NCBI GenBank assembly: GCA_030704615.1
Contig: CM060731.1
Coordinates: forward strand, 86,842,756 to 86,906,755
DNA from: Takakia lepidozioides
Taxonomy: Eukaryota; Streptophyta; Takakiopsida; Takakiales; Takakiaceae
DNA length: 64,000 bases
Direction: 5' to 3'
Shown: positions 1 to 12,800 of the stretch, piece by piece
How the letters are laid out: each line of letters begins with the position of its first letter
Numbering within the stretch: the first letter of the stretch is position 1
Program-made: the position numbers and the translations under genes
Notes under the pieces: generated by a model
What the model saw: only the letters and a program-made list of their open reading frames with translations
The model's database searches: none
Told to the model about the DNA's origin: nothing

Positions 1-480
1 TTGTGCAGCTCGTTCACGCTCAACGCCGGTGCATGAATAAAGTCATCAATAGTCACGTTCATCCTCAACCTCTTCAGGTAAATGTAATACAGATGCTTGC
101 ACGGATAATACTTCGAACCCTTCTTTGCTTCCATCAACGAGAAGTCCGTACAGTTGCAAGTCGGCTCCACTCCAATCGTAATTGTGTATACATCGTCGCG
201 TACAGCCGAGCCGGCCGTTGCCATCCGATACACACGCCCAAGGCCGGGTGGGGGTACGTCCACGGAGCTCTGAATAGTGCAAGCCATCCCAAGAGCATTG
301 GCAATCCGAGTCTCATTCAACTTGTTGGGAGGGTGTCGTCTCTTCACTCTTCCGAATCGCATTGTGGGATGTGCAGAATTGTCCAATCCGTCTCTACTGG
401 ACCGAGCAGTATGCAATGGCTGGGTCTGAGGAACCGGAAATGCGTGGGCCGGATGTCTGTGCGTTGCACCATTCGAAATC
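1..480 (-). other. SWIM zinc-finger exon of the element A transposase
   Basis: There is an open minus-strand frame without an ATG. It encodes a stretch ending in C-N-C, 16 residues, then C-K-H (codons at 158, 152, 101 and 95), which fits the SWIM signature CxCx(n)CxH usual at the C-terminus of MULE transposases. The residues before it (VYTITIGVEPTCNC) resemble the strand that normally precedes SWIM. The frame differs from exon 2. A donor near 578 (AA/GTACGG) and acceptor near 481 (CTGCAGCAG) would join them in phase, but this splice is inferred. The frame remains open at position 1. Confidence 0.7.
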
Positions 481-3400
481 CTGCTGCAGATAGAGCATCC
501 GCCTCATTCTGAGAGAGGCTGCAACCCGGTGCAACAGGCCAGACGCCCGGAGGCTCCGGCATTCCCTGAATCCCGTACTTGGGCTTGCCAAATACACAGG
601 TCATTATGTCGTGCCTACAGAACCAAAATGTCTGCGTTGTGGCGTGAGCAAATGTGGGAGTCAAAAATCTGCCGCTGAAACAAGGTGCAGGTACAGCACC
701 GTGTGGGTTCCTCCGAATCATCTCACCACAGCGTGCTCTCGTATCCACCCGGATGGCGCAACACTTCCCTCGAAATGCCGGCAATGTCCTCGCAATTCTC
801 CACTGTGACTCCGACACTCTTGTCTCCACAATGGGAATGTTGTATTGCTTTACTACAGATGGCTCGTTATGTTGCCGGGGCACGCGCCCTGTGCTCAAAG
901 GAGATGGCGATCTTGAACGTGCAGGACTTCCGGTGCTCGACGAGACCTCCTCGGACAACATCACCGGACCACGAGGGAGCGTGCGAATATTCTTGTCAGC
1001 TCGCCATGAATCCTCTTCTCCGCCAGGTGCCTCGTCAAGTCTTCGTCTCACTGGACGGGTATGAACATCTCCTTCCAAATGTTGGCCTCTTCGCAGCAAT
1101 GGCGTGTCCCGAAGGCCCTCTCGCAAGGCCGCCGCCCACTTCCGAGGATTCTTCGATCTGGAGGCAGTCCGCATCAGCATTTCCTGCCTGTCCGGCCCCA
1201 AGCCCCACTGTTTCCCTTTCAAGAACTCGTTGTACCTGCATTGCTGCATAATTGACCTCACAATGTCCTCCGTTGTGGCAGTGAGGATGTCCACCAGATG
1301 CGCCGCAGAGGAGGCACGCCAGGAAGAGTGCACTGATTCGGCCATGTTTGTCGTGGGCATGTCGGTGTCGGAGTCGAGACACATTTCCTGCACAAGCACA
1401 TGTTGAGGTTACAAGCAAGTTACAAATATGGCCAAGAATAATATCCAACGGGACGCGAATTCGTGCAACTCACCTCCCGCATATAGTCGCCGAACTGGAG
1501 GAAACGATAATGCCACCATGCTAGCCAACTGACCATTGCTCCTTCGTCTGATTTCCTTACAGCACCTGACGATGTCCACCAAGCCCGTATGCATGCAAAC
1601 TGTGTCTCTGCATCATCCAAGGTGGGAGCGCGCTTCCACGCAAGGCACATGGAACGGTGCTCCTCTCTGAAATCTGGCGCCACGAGCCTGGTTGTGTACT
1701 GCGAAAGGCTCTGCAGAAAGTGGAACCCACAAGATCTCTCCTTGCCTTCCATGGGAACATTGGGGTCTTGCCCGTACACCCTTCGGATGGCAGCCCAATT
1801 TGCTTGTGCGTTGTCCGCCATGAAACCACGGAAATTGGGAGGGGGCAATCCCGCCTTGGCCATCTGTTCGTTTATTCCCTGCCAAAGAAGCATCTCCGAT
1901 TGTGTGTCCTCTCCTTTCATCTCACAAATAGCAATTGTCATTAGCATCCTGCAGTGGGTGTCGTAGACATGTGCACCCATTGTCACCCACTGGTGATTTG
2001 TAATTCGCTTGATATGGTCGAACATGACCCAACTGTTTGACAAGTTCCCACTCGTCATCCTGTCGACCAGTTCGACGCCACTGCCAGGTCCACACGTGGA
2101 CATTTTGAATACGAAACAACGATCTGCCTCAGTCCCTTGTCCTGGAAACCTACTTCCATGAATGTAGTCATATCCACATCGTCGCTTCACCTCCAGAATG
2201 GAGTGCATATCCGAGCCACGCCCAATTTTCTGTTTGCAAGAGACAATGTGGTTTCGGACATTCGGTGAACATACGTGGGACACCGACTCGAGCAATGCCT
2301 CCATTTCCTTCTCGTCGAGAGGAACTCTATCCGAGCCGTCTTCCGACATAATTCTGGCCAATGCCATCTTATGGGCGGCTTGGAGCTGTATCTGTTTGGG
2401 TTTGGCACCCGGTCTCAACTTAACCTCCTCCTGAACGAGCTGCTCTGCTTCGTGGGCAGCCTCCCGCGAGTTCCCCCTCGCCAATTTGTGACAATGGGAA
2501 CCAACGTGTATGCAAGCTCGGGTGAGGTCAGGGAAACGGTGCAACACATAGAACTGCTTGGCATTACAAACAGACATGCAGTGTGGTGGTTCTTTGCAAT
2601 GCGCACACTTAAATGTGGAGTTCGGAACCTTCTCCTGAGCTCGAAATGGTTGGTGAGCTGTGCCTGTCCAATCGGTCTCGTTCCTGTGACCTCTGGATTT
2701 AAAGTGGAAGCAAGTTGGGGAGAAACACCGCAACGCGCCCGCACAAACAACGTAGCGCACCCGCACACCATCAAGCATCTTCATGCTGGTGGTTTTGGTA
2801 ACGCACCAAGGATGACCGTCATGTTTTCTATCCATATCTGTCAACATTCCGGACGCCCTCGAGTAGTCCGCCCGAGGAGGGAACTCAAAGAAGACATTAC
2901 CGTCGACGTCGGCGGGAAGGCATGTAACCGATTTAATTGCGAACTTGCTGTAGTCCAGCCCGGCCAGCTCCGACCGGTGTCCCTCCAGGTGAAGCCCTCG
3001 CAGAATTTCTAGAATAGATCGAACTGCGGTGCTCGTGCTGGGAATATGACTCCCTCCTCCACTGACGTCCATTGAGGACTTGCCTGATCTCCAGGACGAC
3101 CTCGGAACTTCCATGACCTCGTCTGAGTCGGACAGGTTGTGAACAACCCGGTTCTCGGTCGTCTTCATGGATGGGTTCGGCTCTGGATTTACTTCGTTGC
3201 GGACTTCTCTCTTTGAGGTACCCACTCTCTGATTCGCGGATTGTTTCGTGGAAGGCGCCAGGATAGACGGTGCATTTGGCGGGCAAATGAAGTCCCCAAC
3301 AGCCCTGTATATGACGCTGTCCGATGGTGGAACTCGCCATTCCCTGCCATCGCCGAAATCATCGTGGAGCACAACAATACTCTCGACAACAAGGCCGTTT

Positions 3401-3560
3401 GAGTCCTTCCTTTCCTCCTCCAAAAAAACCGACCCCGGTTTCAGGTGGTATCGAACGCACAGATATTTCTCCATCACCCGGCAGGTGTCCCTCTGCACGG
3501 AAATGAAGCTCTATGCTCGTGAGGAGGGCAGTACACTGTAGCGCTCGGGTTTTCCGCCAT
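1..3560 (-). CDS. Mutator-like (MULE) transposase, element A, 3' end beyond window
   Basis: This is a cut-and-paste transposase of the Mutator superfamily. Exon 1 runs 3560-1474, intron 1 1473-1388 (GTGAGT...TGTGCAG, phase 0), exon 2 from 1387 to about 579, a probable intron 578-481, and exon 3 from 480 off the window edge. Visible catalytic features are an Asp in FDHIKR (codon at 2019), an Asp in MADNAQ (codon at 1815), the MULE-type C-x2-H in CGFHF (codons at 1731 and 1722) and a Glu in NMAESVHSSW (codon at 1339). A Cys/His-rich N-terminal region (CAHC, HVGSHCH) precedes the core, and a second Cys cluster (CRH...C) follows it. The start at 3560 (MAENPS) is inferred from copies B-D; A has lost one G near 3490, so its frame is interrupted there and MQRDTC at 3498 is the next start. 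Copies B-D end at intron 1, so A is the only near-complete copy. Confidence 0.82.
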
Positions 3561-3839
3561 GGGAGATGTGCACACAAGACTGCCAGGATGGCGTGCGGGG
3601 AAGCTCCCTGGTAGAAGGGGGTGCAGCGATGGGAATGAATGCGATGCCGATTTGTCCGAGCGACGAAGCCTGATCCAAATCCAGGGAGCCAACTATCTCA
3701 AAAATCCACAGTCAGAGTGTTAATGAACCTTGTCTCCGGAATGCGGCCCCTCGTCTTTGCGCAATAACTGCCAACGGTATGCAGTCAGAAAGTGGGGGGC
3801 CGTCCGGATGATGACGGCTGAAGGGGATAAGCCGGCACC

Positions 3840-6515
3840 GTGCCGTCACATTACTACCCCCGAATGGAAATTCGGCACCCAACATCCAACAGAGGAAGCC
3901 CGGATGAAGGGAGGGGGGAGTGGCCTGCAGTTGGCTGTCACATTTCAACCCCCGGACGGAAATTCGGCAACGAATATCGAACAGGGGACGCCCGGATGAA
4001 GTCGCCTGGGGCACAGAGGCCGGCCAGTGTGCGACAGAGAACATCCCCTGGACGGCCATTCGGCGCCGAATTTCCATCCGGGCCCCCCAAAGGAAGTGTT
4101 GTCGGCGTGTCAGAGCGAAAACTGGCCGACATAAAAACCTCCACAGATGAGAAAACGGCGCCGATTTCAATTCGGGGCCGTTCCAATGAAGTCGGGGAGG
4201 GGGAGAGGTCGGAACCTGGCAGTCATATTTCAACCCCCGGGACGGAAATTCGGCACCGAATATCCAACAGAGCGGCGGAGAGGCGGCACCTCTCCGACAG
4301 AGACCATCCCCCGGATGGAGATTCGGCGCCGAATTTCCACCAGCAGGTAAGTGGAATCTCGGATGGATGGAGATTCGGCGCCGAATTTCCATCCAGCAGG
4401 TAAGTCGGATCGGTGCATATGGATATTCGGCGCCGAATTTCCATCCTGCAGGTAATTCGAATCGTGGATGAATGGAAATTCGGCGCCGAATTTCCATCCA
4501 GCAGGTAAGTCGGATCGGTGCCATATGGAAATTCGGCGCCGAATTTCCATCCTGCAGGTAATTCGAATCGTGGATGAATGGAAATTCGGCGCCGAATTTC
4601 CATCCAGCAGGTAAGTCGGATCGGTGCCATATGGATATTCGGCGCCGAATTTCCATCCTGCAGGTAATTCGAATCGTGGATGAATGGAAATTCGGCGCCG
4701 AATTTCCATCCAGCAGGTAAGTCGGATCGGTGCCATATGGATATTCGGCGCCGAATTTCCATCCAGCAGGTAAGTCGGATCGGTGCCATATGGATATTCG
4801 GCGTCGAATTTCCATCCTGCAGGTAATTCGAATCATGGATGAATGGAAATTCGGCGCCGAATTTCCATCCAGCAGGTAAGTCGGATCGGTGCCATATGGA
4901 TATTCGGCGCCGAATTTCCATCCTGCAGGTAATTCGAATCATGGATGAATGGAAATTCGGCGCCGAATTTCCATCCAGCAGGTAAGTCGGATCGGTGCCA
5001 TATGGATATTCGGCGCCGAATTTCCATCCTGCAGGTAATTCGAATCCTGGATGAATGGAAATTCGGCGCCGAATTTCCATCCAGCAGGTAAGTCGGATCG
5101 GTGCCATATGGATATTCGGCGCCGAATTTCCATCCTGCAGGTAATTCGAATCATGGATGAATGGAAATTCGGCGCCGAATTTCCATCCAGCAGGTAAGTC
5201 AGATCGGTGCCATATGGATATTCGGCGCCGAATTTCCATCCTGCAGGTAATTCGAATCGTGGATGAATGGAAATTCGGCGCCGAATTTCCATCCAGCAGG
5301 TAAGTCGGATCAGTGCCGTATGGATATTCGGCGCCGGATTTCCACTCGCCATTTATTTCTGAGCGAGGAATTACCTTCGTGCAGGTAATTCCCATATAAG
5401 AATTACCTTCGTGCAGGTAATTCGCATACAAGAATTACCTTTGTGCAGGTAATTTCCAGATGACAATTACCTTCCTGCAGGTAATTCCAATCGATGTTTA
5501 TTCCTCGTCCAGAATTACCTGCACAAGGTAATTCTCATCTGGAAATTACCTGCATGAAGGTAATTCTTGTATGTGAATTACCTGCACGAAGGTAATTCTT
5601 ATATGGGAATTACCTGCACGGAGGTAATTCCTCGCTCAGAAATAAATGGCGAATCGAAATTCGGCGCCGAATATCCATATGGCACCGATCCGACTTACCT
5701 GCAGGATGGAAATTCGGCGCCGAATTACCTGCTTGAAGGAAATTTGGCGAACCGCCCTACCTGCGCGGATGGAAATTCGGCGCCGGATTTCCATCCGCGC
5801 GCATCCGAATTACCTGCTTGAAGGAAATTTGGCGCACCGCCATCCTACGCGGATGGAAATTCGGCGCCGGATTTCCATCCGCGCGCATCCGAATTACCTG
5901 CGCGGATGGAAATTCGGCGCCGGATTTCCATCCGCGCGCATCCGAATTACCTGCTTGAAGAAATTTGGCGCACCGCCATCCTACGCGGATGGAAATTCGG
6001 CGCCGGATTTCCATCCGCGCGCATCGAATTACCTGCGCGGATGGAAATTCGGCGCCGGATTTCCATCCGCGCGCATCCGAATTACCTGCTTGAAGGAAAT
6101 TTGGCGCACCGCCCTACCTGCGCGGATGGAAATTCGGCGCCGGATTTCCATCCGGGCGCATCCGAATTACCTGCGCGGATGGAAATTCGGCGCCGGATTT
6201 CCATCCACGCGCATCCATCCGAATTACCTGCGCGGATGGAAATTCGGCGCCGGATTTCCATCCGCGCATCCGAATTACCTGCTTGAAGGAAATTTGGCGC
6301 ACCGCCATTCTACGCGGATGGAAATTCAGCGCCGGATTTCCATCCGCGCGCATCCGAATTACCTGCGCGGATGGAAATTCTGCGCCGGATTTCCATCCGC
6401 GCGCATCCGAATTACCTGCTTGAAGGAAATTTGGCGAACCGCCCTACCTGCGCGGATGGAAATTCGGCGCCGGATTTCCATCCGCGCGCTTCCGAATTAC
6501 CTGCGTGAGGGAAAT
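3840..6515. repeat. Nested palindromic satellite array of element A
   Basis: The block is built of palindromes with GGCGCC at the centre, consensus GAAATTCGGCGCCGAATTTC. From 3840 to about 4330 the units are long and irregular. From about 4380 to 5345 the palindromes recur every 53 bp, alternating two 31-bp linkers (one with CAGCAGGTAAGTCGGATCGG, one with CTGCAGGTAATTCGAATC), giving a 106-bp unit. From 5655 to 6515 the units change to a GGCGCCGGATTTCCATCC type with GCGCGCATCCGAATTACC linkers. The array lies between two divergent genes, so promoters for both could be inside it. Long ORFs here simply translate the repeat. Confidence 0.95.
5335..5665. repeat. Inverted-repeat hub at the centre of the element A array
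   Basis: About 150-bp arms face each other around position 5500. The left arm runs from CGCCATTTATTTCTGAGCG through three AATTACCTTCGTGCAGGTAA units; the right arm is its near-perfect reverse complement ending in CGCTCAGAAATAAATGGCG. Each unit is itself palindromic (AATTACC...GGTAATT), so palindromes sit inside a palindrome. Equivalent hubs occur near 25692, 39900 and 48480. Confidence 0.9.
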
Positions 6516-6828
6516 TCCGGGACTGTTTTCGTCTATTTTCTTCCGACATGGAGGGCTTCATCCGACATTTAATTGCGCAGTTGGGCAATAAATGTCGACG
6601 GCCGTCGCTTATTATTCGGGCTGGCGACGCATGGCTTCCTGGACACGTACCCTAAATCTCATGCTATACTTGGCTTAACATGGTATTCCAGGCATGTACC
6701 CCAAAAAAGGAGATCTTTTTGGCTGGGACTTATGCCGCCTGAAGGGCGTGGCTCTCCTGAGAGAGACCTCAGATCCAGACCGCGGCGGAAGTTGAAAGCT
6801 CTGTACTACGGACGACGGCCAATCTCTC

Positions 6829-9800
6829 GCATGGCCAAACTGAAGCTCCAGCAGGAGATTCCAGTGTCTTGCTCACAACCTGCGCCAACTGAAGCCGAGT
6901 ACTCTCAGGCAAGCCACTTCTGCTTTCGGTTTGTTCGATTTCTTTTTTGCTTTCGCTTCGTTACCTCGCTTTGTTTCTGCATCTTCATCCTGGCTTTGCT
7001 TTATGAGTGAACTTTAGATAGTTGACTGAACCTTAGATTGTTTGCAATGCGTGTGCAAATCCGGCAGCTCTGGAGAAGGCTGCTTGTGCATGTCATTCTT
7101 AGGCAATGGTTGCATTTGTTTTCATTGTTGTTGCATGGCTCTCCATACTTCCTAAACTTGTTATGTTTTCATTTTTGCTACATGATTGCTGCTATGGTGG
7201 TTGCGCTGCTGCTTTTTGCACCACTGTTGGTGTTCACGATTTTTGTCAATCACAGAGTGACGACGAGCCCGGCACGCTGGTGGTATCATCGACAGCTCCA
7301 ACTCATCGCATGTTTGAATCGCCCAACTTGGGGCGAGAGGGCAAACTTAAATCTTTTGTTGGTGGACGGGAGGACTTGCAACGAGATTACGATAGAGTAG
7401 GCATTGGGGAGGTTGGTGCAGGCGGCATGGCAGGTGAAGGGCGTGAGGACATGAGGACAGCAGATCCGGCAATGGAGGTTGTTCATGCACATGCAGTAGG
7501 GCCCGCCCACGCAAAGAAAAAGAAGAAAAGCTAAGCACATGCAATCCCCGGCGAGAGAGCAGTCACGGGCTGCGGAGGGGGGAGTGAGCAGTGCGCGCGA
7601 GGGTGTCAGTTCGCCTCAATCAAAGGTGGTCGTCCTGGAGGGCTCCCCTGTTGCTAGCCCTAGTAAGAAACAGAAAGCCCGTGAGAGGGCAAAAGAGAGG
7701 GCAAAAGAACAGACGAGACAGAATGCTAGCAAGGAGGAAAGACAAAAGGCAGCTGAAGAGGCCCGGGGTGCCCAAATGACAGATGCCAATGTAAGCGAGG
7801 GACACACAGAGACGGTGGATCCCTACAAGACACCACAGAGAGGCAGTAGCACACCGGTTAGACCATCGCGGGCAAGTGCAGCCCCGCAATTACCCATACG
7901 GTGGAGAGTGGAGGAGAGGAAAGAACACCTGAAAGAGCACCGATTGTGCAAGTTCGAGGTGAAGCCAGGGAGAGGGCAGTAGAGACGACGAGAGTGCTGG
8001 AGGTGGTTTCGCAGGTGGCTGACCCTGTTGAGGAGGACGACATGGATGTTTCTGACCAGGATGACATTCTCCCGGACATCCCCAGGCCCCAAACCCGGAG
8101 CATACAGGCTGGATTTGGCGGTCTTGGTGGGCTGCCGGAAAACCCCTCTGCAGCAGACGTCATGTCTGAGGCGGATATGAAGTTGGCCGCTGCCAAGATG
8201 TTGGAGGCAACCCACAGCAACATTGGCAGGGTGCTGGGGGGCATGGTGTACCCGGCCAAGCTTCGAATTCCCCTTTGCCGCTTGGTGTCATTGCAGGTGG
8301 TGAGACCTGCCCTCCCAGGCGATATCGACAAGCTGAAATTCTCTTTCCGGGATGGATATCGAATGGGGTCTGCCGCCTTTTACGTTTCCATTGAGAACGA
8401 CCACGGAGCTTCCCGTGCCCACACTTCCGATGAGGTGGACAAATGGGGTCCCCATTGGCAAACGCGAAATGAGGAGTTCGAGAGATCGATTGCTAGTGAT
8501 CCTCTTTTCCAGCACATGTCCGGTAAGATGTTCTACGTGTGGGACGGCAATCATCGCCTCCTGGCATGGATGGAGCACATTGCCCAAGCCCACCCCAACG
8601 ATCTCGATTGGCATTTCGCCGTCGATTGTGTTGTGCTGAAGGTTGCGGGGCCCAAAGATCGCAGTCTTCTCAAAGCTGCAATGGCCGACATCAACTCGTA
8701 AGCTACAACCCCTCTCGCTTTTGGACTTTGAATTTGGAAGTCATTTCATTGCGAATCCTCATATATGATGAAAATTCCCATTTCAGTATTGTTTGATGGA
8801 AATGTGGCACTGCAGGGTGACTGAGAATGCCTTCATTGCCACCAACTTGTCCCATATGCTCTTCCGAGTGAAGGATGTCGGGAGGCAGGGGGTGGAAGAG
8901 TTTGCCAATTCCCTCAGTGCCGACCTCCTGCGCAAGTCGGAGGCAAAGGCAGACAGAACCTGGTATAGGCTGAGCGTCGACGCCATGGTGGACTACATAT
9001 TTCGGGTAAAGCTCCTGCAGTTTTGTTGAGCTAATTTGTCTCTCCTCCCCCAATAGAAGAAATTGTGTTGAGCAGGATCTCTAATCTTATGTGCTGCTTT
9101 TCGACAGACGAAAATACAGCAGGATTTGGCACATGCGCGGAGGTTCTACATGGAGTCAGAGGAGAAGAATCCAACCCTCCCGGAACTCGAATCGTATGTC
9201 AAAGCTGCGGAGGTGAGGGCCCGCATAAAGTACAAGTCGCGGATGGTAAAGTACGTGGCCATAGCTGATCCCGCCCTTGGTGCCGACTTTCTGGTGGAGG
9301 TGGGAAAGCACTACTCTCGCGCTCTGAAGCCCACGATGACATTGGAGAAGCTCCATCGTCTAGCCACATCCTGTGTGGATGCAACAGAAAAGGTGATACA
9401 TTCTTAACCAAATTGTGGTGGCAACAACTCCTTTTTGTGGTGTTTGGCGCTTACGAATATGCTGGGTGGTTGGACAGACCCGGTGGCTCCAAATCTGGAA
9501 TGGTTCCCAAAGTACCAGGGACATGTGGAGCTTCCCCAAACCGGACAAACTCTCTGACCCCACATTCGACATGTGGATGAACCGCATGACATGGTGGTTT
9601 CAGGTACTTCCCCACGCTTCGTTTGGGGCTTGTACTCTAGTAGGGGGTTGATTCATTGTATTTTTTGAGGAAAGCGATCTGATGGACAATCTCCACAGGT
9701 GACGACGAATGCGCAAGAGCAGCTGGACACACAAGCACATCAGTTCAAGATGGAGATATCTCCTGCAGCAGAGAGCCTGCGTGACTATGTGACGAGGTAC

Positions 9801-12800
9801 TTTCTGCTCTACAAAACCAACCTATTCTTTCGGGAGATAGCAGATGCTCGCCGGAGCCACGAGTTCACCGACCAGCCGAACGCGGACAAAGCAGCAATGC
9901 GCCTTCTGTACAGGTACATACGCGCTGCCTTTCTTTCAAGTCCTGGCATTTCAGGATGTTAGAGGCCTAAGTGGTGTTAGGGAAAATGGCGCCGAATTTC
10001 CAGTCAGGGCTCCGAAAATGGCAAGTCCCTAGACTGGCTGGCCCGGAACTGGAAATTCGGCGCCATTTTCCAGTTCCAGGCCCTATTGCCGTTCAGGGAC
10101 TTAGCCATTTTCGGGCTAAGTCCCTAGTGTGGCTGGCCCGGAACTGGAAATTCGGCGCCGTTTTCCAGTTCTAGGCCCTATTGCCGTCCAGGGACTTAGC
10201 CATTTTCGGGCTAAGTCCCTAGACTGGCTGGCCATGAAGTGGAAATTCGGCGCCATATTCCAGTTCCAGGCCCTATTGCCGTCCAGGGACTTAGCCATTT
10301 TCGGTCTAAGTCCCTAGGGTGGCTGGCCCGGAACTGGAAATTCGGCGCCGTATTCCAGTTCTAGGCCCTATTGCCGTCCAGGGACTTAGCCATTTTCCGG
10401 CTAAGTCCCTAGACTGGCTGGCCCTGAAGTGGAAATTCGGCGCCATATTCCAGTTCCAGGCCCTATTGCCGTCCAGGGACTTAGCCATTTTCGGTCTAAG
10501 TCCCTAGGGTGGCTGGCCCGGAACTGGAAATTCGGCGCCGTATTCCAGTTCTAGGCCCTATTGCCGTCCAGGGACTTAGCCATTTTTTGTGTAAGTCCCT
10601 AGGGTGGCTGGCCCGGAAGTGGAAATTCGGCGCCGTTTTCCAGTTCCAGGCCGTATTGCCGTCCAGGGACTTAGCCATTTCGGGCTAAGTCCCTACACTG
10701 GGTGGCCCTGAAGTGGAAATTCGGCGCCATATTCCAGTTGTAGGCCCTATTGCCGTTCAGGGAGTTAGCCATTTTCGGACCTCATTGGGTTTTTCATGAA
10801 TGCAGGTACTGTAAGTTCTCGCTTTTGGAGAAAGGTCATCTGTCTTTCGAGCCACCATTCTTCCTGGCATGGAGGAACCCTGGGGCTGACTCCATGTACA
10901 CTGACGATATTGTGAAGGAGTGGCATCTGGAACATTTGCGTGATTGCCCTTGGTATGTGGACCTTCCGCCCGGCTCGCTCGACCCATCCGAGTTTCAATT
11001 GAAGCTGGATGCTGAATTCCGACGAAACCGGGCTCCGCTGCCTCCGTTGGGTGCAAAAGAGGCAAAAGCGCTTGCGAACTCCAGGAAAGCGGCAGAGCTT
11101 GCTCAGGCAGGAATTCAAGAGAAATTGCATGAGAAGAGTAAAGGTCAAAGGAAAAGGACAAGGAAACAGGTGACTGCAGTAACACCCAAAAAGAAGAAAA
11201 CCATCGGGGCATCGGAGGAGGCGCAGGAGGGGACCCAAGAGAGTGACTCCGACGCCGATTTTGTTCAAGGTCCTGCGACTGCTGTTGCTCCTACCCAGTC
11301 ACCGGTCGTCCGGGTTCCCAAGTCAGTTCGGAGTGGGACTGGCTCTGCCAAGAAGTTGGCATTTGAGGGCGAGCCTACACGGCGGTATTCGGCGGTGACG
11401 TTTACGCACAGGCCAAAGCTAGAACCTCCAACCATCATCCAATGCGTCAATGAGAGCTTCCTTGACGCTCTCGCTGCCAGGGCGAAGAAGGTGGCACACA
11501 ACAAGTCTCTGGCGGAGCAGAAGGGAAAAGCCAAGAAGAGGGCTGCCGGTACAGAGCCTAAAGACACCCCTGGTTTTGAAGCCATGATGGAATTCTTCAC
11601 GGCTGTGAGCACGAATTGCAAGAGCACTCGGGGGGGGGTTGAGGTGGAGAGAGCTTGCGACATGATTCTCCTCGACATTCCAGATGGGGAGCTGCTGGAG
11701 GGCCTGGATGGTGTGCCCACCTGGAACAGGTTTACTGAGGACTACTGGAAAGCCGGGTTTGGGCTGGCGGGGATGCTTCTGGATGACGGTGGATGTGTGG
11801 TTGTCCTTGCCACGAGAGGGAAGACCACAGAGAATGCGGTGGCAAGGTGGACACCGAAAAGTGTCACCCCGGTCCTCCTCAGAAAATGGTTCTGCATCAG
11901 TACGCAGGGGTTGCGAACAGAGGGCCAAAGTGTAAGTTATCAATCTATTGCATTCACTTCATATTGTGGTGTATGTTAAGTAGACCCTGGAATTGATCCC
12001 TTCTTTGTTGGATGTGCAGACATTGGTGTTTGAGGCATATTGCTTTGTGAAGAGAGGGTCTACGTTCAAATTCCGCAACGACGGTCGTCTTGTTGAATGC
12101 CGCTGTGGACCCTGTAACCTACGATGTCCTCTACAACTATGTGCCCCACTCTAGTATGCCGAAGGACACAAAGACAGGCAAACCGTGGCGGTACAGCCGG
12201 ACCCGAAGCCCTGCTTTCATCCAAACCCTCATGGAGACGTGCTCGGATGTCCAAGGGCGGATTCTGGACCTCACATGCGGCACGGGTAAGCCTTCACGTG
12301 CTCAGTTTGTCCCCTGGCCCCATTGCAATTGCATGCCGCAAGCTATTAACCGCCCGCTTTGTTCCTCAGGTGCTTCAATGTGGGCAGGGACGTTGTCCGA
12401 CAGGCATGTGTTCGCCTTCGAGCCAGATACTGCCCTCCACAACTCGGAACTTGCAGCGGCTGAACGTCTGCCGAAAGAGGAAGAGGCATCCTCGGAGGAT
12501 GAGGAAAAATCCGAGAAGGAGCAGGGGGAGGAAGTTGGGATCGAGGCCGAGGAGCCCCCGGTTTACGAGTGAGTGGTGGCATTGTAAGTTGCCTCCAGAT
12601 TTTGTGAGGCACCTCCCTCCGCTCTCTTATTTCATTGAAAACCCTTTCTGGTTGTGCTGGTATTGACATTCTTCAAGTGGATTTGTTCTTACTGTAGGAT
12701 GCCAAGTACTGCCGGAGGGACGTCTACACCGGAGTTCATGGGCAGGAGGAACGTGCCTTTTTTTGCCAGGGGATTTCATGCCTAGTCCAGAAAGGGAGTA

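Noticed and set aside
3-512. Plus-strand 169-codon ORF
   Set aside because: Antisense shadow of the transposase SWIM exon, which has the better domain evidence on the minus strand.
4380-5345. CRISPR-like look: 22-bp palindromic repeats with regular 31-bp spacers
   Set aside because: The spacers are only two alternating sequences, the setting is eukaryotic transposon DNA, and no cas gene is present.
3712-6572. Long ORFs on both strands with repeating MEIRRRISI, GWKFGAEFP and DGNSAPNFH peptides (also at 24.0-27.6, 38.6-42.2 and 47.2-50.8 kb)
   Set aside because: They translate the palindromic satellite; all six frames give similar peptides because the unit is symmetric and rarely contains stops.
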